From the NCBI RefSeq assembly GCF_049800835.1, contig NZ_JBNAFU010000001.1, positions 744,001 through 808,000 of the forward strand: 64,000 nt of DNA, read 5' to 3'. A program made the position numbers and the translations under genes. Positions within the stretch are counted from its first letter, which is position 1, and every line of letters starts with the position of its first letter. Positions 57,855-64,000 of the stretch are shown in pieces. The notes beneath the pieces are model-generated. The model was not told the origin of the DNA and ran no database searches. It was given only the letters and a program-made list of their open reading frames with translations. The DNA is from Dinoroseobacter sp049800835 (GTDB lineage Bacteria > Pseudomonadota > Alphaproteobacteria > Rhodobacterales > Rhodobacteraceae).

Positions 57855-59147
57855 CTATTCTTCCCGGAACGCGCGGTTGAAGTAGTCCGTGAAGGGCTGG
57901 ACCAGGTACGCCAGCGGCGTTCGGCTCTCGGTTTGAATGAAGCTTTCAACCGGCATTCCGGGCACAAGGCGGCGCCCGTCGAGGGCTTCGATCTCCGCAT
58001 CGGAAACACTCAGATACGCCGAATAATACTGTGCGCCGGTGGTGTCATCCACGAGGACGTCCGGAGAGATGCGGTCGAGTGTGCCGGACACTTCCGGCGT
58101 GGTGCGGGCCGCGAAAGCCGAGAAGCGCAAGACCGCGTCCTGACCGGGATAGATCGCATCCACATCGGTCGCGTTGATACGCGCGGCGATGACAAGGCGC
58201 GTATCTTGCGGAACGACGAACAGGACCGGCTCGTCCGGTCGGATCACCGAGTTCCGGGACGTCACGGCGAGGCTGTGCACGATGCCGGAGATCGGAGAGG
58301 TCAGCGCCAGCCGGTCGCGTTGAACCTGCAATGCGCGCTTGCGTTCGTTCAGTTCGGCGAGCGACACCGACAGGTCCCGAAACGCGCTCAGGGTTTCCTC
58401 TCGCCGTTCTGCTGTGATGCGCAGCAACTCGGTATCGATCTGGACAATGCGCCCCTTGTTGCGGGCAATGGCGGCGTGCAACTCGCCCTGCGCGCCAACC
58501 AGCTGCGCTTGTTCCCGCCGGACCTCGAGGACCTGAGACCGCATGGTCAGGCCGCGCTCAAGCAAATCATCGAGACCGGCCAGTTCCTCCTCCACGAGTG
58601 TCAGCTGTTCACGAAACGACGCATCCTGTGCGCGTTGGCCGTCGATCTCGTTGCGGATCTGCGCCTGCTGATCGAGCAGCGACTCCACCGTTCTGTCAAA
58701 GGTTTCACTGCGCGCCGCGAACAGGCGCACCTGCCCCTCGAATACCTCGGCAAGATCGGCCTCCTGCCTGAGGCGCGCGGCAAATGCGGGACTGGTGGTG
58801 ATCCGGTCAGCCCCGTCCAGTTCCGCACGCAGCCTGAGCGCTCTTGCCTCCGCTTCGTTGAGTTGCCCCTGGATGATACCGAGTTCCGCGTTCAGGTCGG
58901 ACCCATCCAGCTGCAGGACAATGTCGCCCGCCGCCACAAGGTCGCCTTCCTCGACGAGAACATCCCGGACGATGCCACCATCGGGATGCTCGATCACCTG
59001 GCTGCGGCCTTCGACCTCGATCAGGCCCGGTGCGATCACGGCGCCGGCCAGTTGCGCCTGGGTACCCCAGGCTCCAAGGCCGCCCACCAACAGCATGATC
59101 GTTGTCGCGCCGATGAGATGAAGACCCTTCGAGTTCCATGTTTTCAT
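57855..59147 (-). CDS. Type I secretion membrane fusion protein (HlyD/PrtE family)
   Basis: This 430-residue protein has one N-terminal membrane segment (~10-30), a lipoyl-like motif (IEVEGRSQVIEHPDGGIVRDVLVEEGDLV), a long coiled-coil region (~95-290) and the HlyD C-terminal beta-barrel (LTSPISGIVHSLAVTS...PGMPVESFI). It bridges the inner-membrane ATPase to an outer-membrane channel, which is not encoded here. It follows the ATPase gene by 18 nt. Confidence 0.92.
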   Translation of the reverse strand: MKTWNSKGLHLIGATTIMLLVGGLGAWGTQAQLAGAVIAPGLIEVEGRSQVIEHPDGGIVRDVLVEEGDLVAAGDIVLQLDGSDLNAELGIIQGQLNEAEARALRLRAELDGADRITTSPAFAARLRQEADLAEVFEGQVRLFAARSETFDRTVESLLDQQAQIRNEIDGQRAQDASFREQLTLVEEELAGLDDLLERGLTMRSQVLEVRREQAQLVGAQGELHAAIARNKGRIVQIDTELLRITAERREETLSAFRDLSVSLAELNERKRALQVQRDRLALTSPISGIVHSLAVTSRNSVIRPDEPVLFVVPQDTRLVIAARINATDVDAIYPGQDAVLRFSAFAARTTPEVSGTLDRISPDVLVDDTTGAQYYSAYLSVSDAEIEALDGRRLVPGMPVESFIQTESRTPLAYLVQPFTDYFNRAFREE

Positions 59148-59165
59148 GACTGAGATGCGCCCCTT

Positions 59166-60881
59166 CTATTGCCGTGTGGAGCCCTGGAGGGAGTAGACGA
59201 CTTCCGCGCCACGCGCAGGCGGAGGTGCGGCGGGATCCGGGGCGCTGTCCTGCCTGCGAAGCACTTCCCTCAGCACATCGTCCTTGGGGCCGAATGCGGC
59301 GATCTTGCCATCCCTGATCATCATGATCTGCGTACACTCGGCGATGGCGGCCGGGCGGTGCGCCATCACGATCACGATCCGCCCGTTTTCCTTCATCTCT
59401 CGAATGGCCCGGTTCACGGCCGCGGAGCCAGCGGCGTCCAGATTGGAATTGGGTTCATCGAGAACGAGGATCACCGGATCACCAAACATCGCCCGGGCCA
59501 GACCGATGCGCTGTTTCTGCCCGCCCGACAGCTTGATGCCGCCGTCGCCAACGCGACTGTCATACCCGTCGGGAAGACCGAGAATCATGTCATGTGCCCC
59601 CGCACGCTCGGCAGCGGCGATGATGGCCTTGGGGTCCGGGTTTTCAGCAAGGCGCGAGATGTTCTCGGCAACGGTGCCATCGAACAGGACGATCTCCTGC
59701 GGAAGATAGCCAACATACTCTGCGAGCCCTGTCCGGCCGAACTGATCTAGACTGGCACCATCCAGACGAATTGAGCCTGTTGCCGGCTGCCAAAGCCCGG
59801 TCAGAACCCGCGCGAGGGTCGATTTTCCGGATGCGCTTTCTCCGATGACACCGACAGCGCTGCCGGGTTCGAGCTTGAAGTTGATGTTCGAGAGCAAGGG
59901 CTTAGTGCGTCCGGGCGCGTAGACACTGACTGACGCGGCCTCCAGGTTAGCCGCGGGCGGATTGAGTCTGGTGCGCTTTGGCGGCTTCGGAACGGCCTCT
60001 GCCAAACGCCGTAAAGAGGCCCAACCCGCGCGTGCACGCGTCACGAGCGCCCACCCCCCGATGATCTGCTCCACGGGGGCGAGGGCCCGTCCGAGCAGAA
60101 TTGATCCGGCGATCATGGCGCCGGGCGTCAACTGGTCCTGTAAGACCAACCATGCACCGAGCGCCAGCATCGCGGACTGCAAGAACAGGCGGATCGCCTT
60201 GGAGATCGACCCGAAGCCGCCATTGAGGTCGGACACGGTCATGTCCGTTTCCAGTGCGGTACTGCGTTTTTCCCTCCATCGGTTCGATGCCGTTTCCGTC
60301 ATGCCCAGTGCACGCACCGTGTCCGGCTCCATCCGCAGTGTTTCGCCGTATCGGGTTGCAGAAGCGGCGGTTTGCGCCGCACGCTTTGCCGGACTTGCAG
60401 AGAGTGCCTGGTTCAACAGCGAAAGCGTGATCATCGTCAGCGCACCGCCAACGGCCAACCAGCCCAGCAAGGGGTGAAACAGGAAGATCGCGGCAATGAA
60501 AAGCGGCGTGAACGGGACATCGAACAGGGCCCCGAAAACAGGTGCGGAAAAGAACCGGCGCACGGCCTCCACATCACCCAACGCGGTCATACTCTCCTTG
60601 CGCATCTCCGGTGGGGCACTCAGCGACCCGCGAAACGCATCCAGATCGTGGCGCGCCTGAAAATCCGCGCCGATGCGTGCACCGATACGTCCGCGCACAA
60701 AGTCGAGGACACCCATCGCGAGATACAGAAACGCGACAAGCACAAACAACGCAACCAGCGTCGCCTCCGACCGGGAGGACAGCACGCGGTCATATACCTG
60801 CAGCATGAACAGAGGACCGGTCAGCATCAGGAGGTTGATGAACAGGCTGAATACAGCAATGAAAACCAATCGGGCCCGCAC
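59166..60881 (-). CDS. Type I secretion permease/ATPase (PrtD/HasD type)
   Basis: This 571-residue ABC exporter has an N-terminal membrane domain (six helices, FMLQVYDRVLSSRSEATL at the start) and an ATPase domain with Walker A GESASGKSTL (near 360), signature LSGGQKQRIGLARAM and Walker B VILVLDEPNSNLD. The start is GTG 60881 with GGAGG just upstream. PrtD-type exporters move RTX or similar proteins with C-terminal signals. It is divergent from the large protein at 61407, its probable cargo. Confidence 0.93.
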   Translation of the reverse strand: MRARLVFIAVFSLFINLLMLTGPLFMLQVYDRVLSSRSEATLVALFVLVAFLYLAMGVLDFVRGRIGARIGADFQARHDLDAFRGSLSAPPEMRKESMTALGDVEAVRRFFSAPVFGALFDVPFTPLFIAAIFLFHPLLGWLAVGGALTMITLSLLNQALSASPAKRAAQTAASATRYGETLRMEPDTVRALGMTETASNRWREKRSTALETDMTVSDLNGGFGSISKAIRLFLQSAMLALGAWLVLQDQLTPGAMIAGSILLGRALAPVEQIIGGWALVTRARAGWASLRRLAEAVPKPPKRTRLNPPAANLEAASVSVYAPGRTKPLLSNINFKLEPGSAVGVIGESASGKSTLARVLTGLWQPATGSIRLDGASLDQFGRTGLAEYVGYLPQEIVLFDGTVAENISRLAENPDPKAIIAAAERAGAHDMILGLPDGYDSRVGDGGIKLSGGQKQRIGLARAMFGDPVILVLDEPNSNLDAAGSAAVNRAIREMKENGRIVIVMAHRPAAIAECTQIMMIRDGKIAAFGPKDDVLREVLRRQDSAPDPAAPPPARGAEVVYSLQGSTRQ

Positions 60882-61406
60882 TCAAACCTCCATCAAAACT
60901 GGCACCTGAAGGCACCACAAAGCTCTGTTCCTGACGCAACGGATGCCCACAAACGACATCCGCCCCATCCTTCAACCGGTTGGATGTGTCACCCGGATGA
61001 CGTCACGCCCAAAAAACACGGGCCGGGTTTCAACAGAGTTAAAAGCTCGGAAACCACGCAATGCTTGGGGCCAAGCATCACGCGGCAACGGATTTGTTTG
61101 AAACATCATTGGATAAACGGGTGCTTGGGATTGCCCGATAGAAACGGCGAATGTCGTTTTCGATGACATTGAATCAACCACGACAAAAAATGCGGCCCCG
61201 TTATGCGATCAATTTTACATACCCGTTATCCAACCAATACAAACCCGTGATGTTGGCGGCCTAGCTCCTGTTTCCGGGGGGCGTCCGCGTGGGCGTTCGG
61301 GGCTTGATCGAGGCGCGTCGCTTCTTACCACGTCCCGAGATCTGTTTGATCTGTTCCTCCCGATTTTGATCGTCGAGCTGAACATCAGCGCTCAGGAGTT
61401 TGCCGA
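60882..61406. promoter_or_regulatory. Divergent intergenic region of the type I secretion system and its cargo gene
   Basis: No gene was seen in these ~525 bases. They contain several palindromes that may be operators: TGACGTCA (60998-61005), ATGCTTGG-GG-CCAAGCAT (61061-61078) and CAACCGGTTG (60973-60982). An AT-richer stretch at ~61180-61250 may hold a promoter for the plus-strand gene. AGGAG lies 8 nt before ATG 61407. Confidence 0.45.
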
Positions 61407-64000
61407 ATGCCTTTCACACTACAGATTTTGCACGCCTCGGATTTGGAAGGCGGACTTGATGCGATTGAAAACGCACCGAATTTCACTGCGATTGTGAACG
61501 CACTGGAGACCGACGCATCGAACCAGGGTATCGCGTCGATCCTTCTGTCCGCAGGTGACAACTACATCCCGGGTCCGTTCTTCAATGCCGGTGGCGACTT
61601 CTCACTTTCGGCGACATACGAGGGCTTCTACAACGCGTTCTTCGGGCTGATCGACACGTCGGTTCTGAACGCGTCTGCGGACACGAACGGCGATGGTTTC
61701 TTCGATAATTCCGAGATCGCAGACCAGATTACCGCCGGGACGGTTACGTTTGACGAGGTTTACACCACGGACATCAACAGTGACGGGTTCAAAGACTATT
61801 TCGAGGAGATCGACACCAATAGCGGTCGCCTTGATGTTGCGATCCTGAACGCGCTGGGGGTGGACGCATCCGCCATCGGCAACCACGAGTTCGACGCGGG
61901 TACCGATGTTTTCGAGAACATCATCAACTACGACAGCGAAGAGGGGAATTCGCTGTCGTCGGGGCGGTTCGGTACGCCCAACTACCTGCAGGAGGTCGAC
62001 ACCCCGGGTGTTCAGTTCCCGTATCTGAGCGCGAATCTCGACTTTTCTCAGGATTTTGATGTCGGGCCGCTCTTCACAGACGAAATTCTGCCCAACACGG
62101 ACTTTCAGTCGGACTTGCTAAGCGCGCGCGACGACCCCAATGACCCGGAATTCCGGGGGTCGGACTCCAACGACGACAAGATCGCCCAAGCCACAGTGAT
62201 TGACGCCGGTGGCGAGCAGGTTGGCGTCGTCGGTGCCACGACGCAGTTGGTCGCGTCCATCTCGTCCCCTGGCACGATAAACGACGTGTCCAGCAATGGT
62301 ACAAACGATATGGCGGCCCTTGCTGCTACACTACAGCCGGTGATCGACGATCTGATCGACGGGGCGGACGACACGCTTGGCACCGGGGACGATGTCAACA
62401 AGGTCGTGCTGGTCAGCCACTTGCAGCAATTCGCGCTCGAGCAGGAACTCGCGTCCCTGCTGCGCGGTGTGGATGTGATCATCGCGGGCGGGTCGGACAC
62501 CATCAACGCCGACAGTCAGGATCGCTTGCGCCCGGGAGACACCGCTGATCAGCCTTATCCGGCGATCGTTTCGGATGCCGACGGCAACCCGACGGCAGTC
62601 GTCTCGACCGATGGGGAGTATTCCTATGTCGGGCGTCTGGTGGTCGAGTTTGACGACAATGGCATCCTGAACCCGGCCTCGATCGATGAAAACATCTCCG
62701 GGGCCTTTGCCACCGACGAACAGGGGGTCATCGACGTAACCGGCGCCGCAACGCTCGAGGACGCCATCGCCGCGTCGCAGGCGGCGACGGACGTGCAGAA
62801 CCTGACGAACACAGTGACCCAGATCGTAACGGCGCTCGACGGGGATATCGCGGGCGAGGTGTCGGTGTTCCTGAACGGGGAACGCGCTTCGGTCAGAACT
62901 GAGGAAACCAACTTCGGCAACCTGACTGCGGACGCGAACCTTGTCGCAGCACAGGAAGTCGACGAGGACGTATTGGTCTCGATCAAGAACGGGGGCGGCA
63001 TCCGCGCCCCCATTGGCCAGTTGGTGGATAACGGCGATGGCACAAGTTCGCTGCTGCCCACCGCCGCCAACCCGCTGTCGGGCAAAGAGGCGGGTGAGGT
63101 GTCTGAGCTCGACATCGACAATGCCTTGCGCTTCAACAACGGCCTTGCGACCGTGGAACTGACCCCCGAAGAGCTGAAGATCGTGCTTGAGCACGGCGTC
63201 GCGGCAACCGCCGAAGGGGCGACCCCCGGTCAGTTCCCGCAGGTCGGCGGTATCCGATTCTCGTTTGACCCAGACGGCACGGCGCAGGTGCTGGACGATG
63301 ATGGCAGCGTGCTGACCGAAGGCACACGCATCAAGAACGTCGCTCTGATCGACGAGACGGGTAAGGTCACTGAAATCATCGTCCGCGATGGCGAGGTGAC
63401 GAACAGTGCGCCTGCGTCGATCAAGGTGGTGACGCTGGACTTCCTTGCCGGCGGCGGTGACGGATACCCGTTCTCGGCCTTCTCGGATGTCACCGACCTC
63501 GGCATCGGCGAGCAGGAGGCGCTTTCGGATTTCCTGAAGGCGAACTTCCCCAAGGATGGACCTGAGTCTTTCGACGCCGCCGATACCGATGCGGCCTCTG
63601 ACACGCGTATTCAGAACCTGTCGGTGCGCACCGATACGGTGGATGTGCCGGTCGCCAGCGAAGAGCTGCGGTTCGAAGTGGTTGCGGAGTTCGAAGGGGA
63701 CGGCGGCAATGGTGCCTCCGAAGTTGTGGTGCACGAAGACGGCAAGCTCTACGTCACCAACGGCGAACTGGGGCGCATCGATATTTTCGAACTGCCGCAG
63801 ACCGATACACCAAACAGCTTCATCGACCTGACCACACTGAGTGGCTTCGACGGACTGCAATCCGCCGCCGTGAAAAACGGCGTGGTCGCCGCAGCCATTT
63901 CGACCGCAAATGTTGAGCGGTCGATCTTCGGGACAGAGGTGGAATTCTCTCAGCCCGGCTTTGTCGCGCTCTTTGATGCAGATAGCGGCGCTCTTCTGTC
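61407..64000 (+). CDS. Very large 5'-nucleotidase/metallophosphatase-like secreted protein (incomplete)
   Basis: 864 codons are seen with no stop before the window edge. Residues 1-~560 follow the bifunctional metallophosphatase/5'-nucleotidase plan: LQILHASDLEGG (6-16), LLSAGDNYIPG (46-56), AIGNHEFDAG (156-165), LVSHLQQFALE, then a nucleotidase C-terminal domain with SIKNGGGIRAP. From ~760 on a beta-propeller-like section follows (VVVHEDGKLYVTNGELGRIDIF), as in choice-of-anchor I proteins. Two EF-hand-like loops, DTNGDGFFDNSE (92-103) and DINSDGFKDYFE (122-133), interrupt the catalytic domain. There is no N-terminal signal peptide; the divergent type I exporter fits export by a C-terminal signal outside the window. 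Confidence 0.88.
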   Translation, partial: MPFTLQILHASDLEGGLDAIENAPNFTAIVNALETDASNQGIASILLSAGDNYIPGPFFNAGGDFSLSATYEGFYNAFFGLIDTSVLNASADTNGDGFFDNSEIADQITAGTVTFDEVYTTDINSDGFKDYFEEIDTNSGRLDVAILNALGVDASAIGNHEFDAGTDVFENIINYDSEEGNSLSSGRFGTPNYLQEVDTPGVQFPYLSANLDFSQDFDVGPLFTDEILPNTDFQSDLLSARDDPNDPEFRGSDSNDDKIAQATVIDAGGEQVGVVGATTQLVASISSPGTINDVSSNGTNDMAALAATLQPVIDDLIDGADDTLGTGDDVNKVVLVSHLQQFALEQELASLLRGVDVIIAGGSDTINADSQDRLRPGDTADQPYPAIVSDADGNPTAVVSTDGEYSYVGRLVVEFDDNGILNPASIDENISGAFATDEQGVIDVTGAATLEDAIAASQAATDVQNLTNTVTQIVTALDGDIAGEVSVFLNGERASVRTEETNFGNLTADANLVAAQEVDEDVLVSIKNGGGIRAPIGQLVDNGDGTSSLLPTAANPLSGKEAGEVSELDIDNALRFNNGLATVELTPEELKIVLEHGVAATAEGATPGQFPQVGGIRFSFDPDGTAQVLDDDGSVLTEGTRIKNVALIDETGKVTEIIVRDGEVTNSAPASIKVVTLDFLAGGGDGYPFSAFSDVTDLGIGEQEALSDFLKANFPKDGPESFDAADTDAASDTRIQNLSVRTDTVDVPVASEELRFEVVAEFEGDGGNGASEVVVHEDGKLYVTNGELGRIDIFELPQTDTPNSFIDLTTLSGFDGLQSAAVKNGVVAAAISTANVERSIFGTEVEFSQPGFVALFDADSGALL

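Noticed and set aside
57834..59153. 439-codon plus-strand frame opposite the membrane fusion protein
   Set aside because: The minus-strand HlyD-type protein has membrane segment, coiled coil and family motifs; the plus frame has none.
1..64000. CRISPR arrays, tRNA or rRNA genes, insertion sequences
   Set aside because: No regularly spaced repeats, cloverleaf-like conserved stretches, rRNA signatures or transposase motifs were seen on reading the window.

Overview
This 64 kb window most likely comes from a marine alphaproteobacterium of the Rhodobacterales (Roseobacter/Rhodobacter type). The basis is a GC-rich sequence, a nitrogen-fixation island with Rhodobacter capsulatus-like gene order and gene content (rnf with fdxC-fdxN, fdxD before nifHDK, a nif-linked rpoN, fdxB-nifQ), and flanking TTT, Ugp-like and polyamine-like transporters. 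No tRNA, rRNA, CRISPR or insertion sequence was recognised.

Left flank (1-6.6 kb): a partial secreted-protein gene, then a LysR regulator divergent from a tightly overlapping operon uraD-like / tctB / tctA / tctC / BMP-family binding protein / uraH-like. It links a tripartite tricarboxylate transporter to two enzymes of the urate-to-allantoin route. The UraH-like protein lacks several diagnostic residues, so a different purine-like or hydantoin-like substrate is possible.

Nitrogen-fixation island (6.7-44.3 kb): on the minus strand, rnfABCDGEH supplies low-potential electrons and is followed by a coupled Tat-type FAD oxidoreductase. Divergent from it on the plus strand are a flavodiiron protein, fdxC, fdxN, rseC and the flavin transferase apbE. 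Then come fdxD and a peroxiredoxin; nifHDK; an unexpected alpha/beta-hydrolase; nifE-nifN-nifX-nafX-type gene, a small CCE_0567-type protein, fdxB, nifQ and a TPR-like gene; iscA-nifU-nifS-nifV-cysE-nifW-modABC-bfd-bfr; rpoN; nifA; and nifB-ferredoxin-LRV protein-nifZ-nifT-SIR2-like gene. Seven sigma-54 (-24/-12) promoters can be read directly. Four sites of TGT-N10-ACA form, the NifA upstream activator sequence, lie before five of these promoters, and one site is shared by the divergent rnf and flavodiiron operons. The island therefore carries the nitrogenase genes, cofactor assembly, Mo uptake, homocitrate, Fe-S supply, electron delivery, sigma factor and activator. draT/draG, nifL and fixABCX are not in the window.

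Right flank (44.4-64 kb): a GntR/GNAT pair divergent from a spermidine/putrescine-type ABC operon that ends in a hydantoin/Asp-Glu racemase; a LysR gene divergent from a Ugp-like sugar or glycerophosphodiester ABC operon that ends in a metallophosphoesterase; and a type I secretion ATPase plus membrane-fusion protein divergent from a very large, incomplete 5'-nucleotidase/metallophosphatase-like protein that is its probable cargo.
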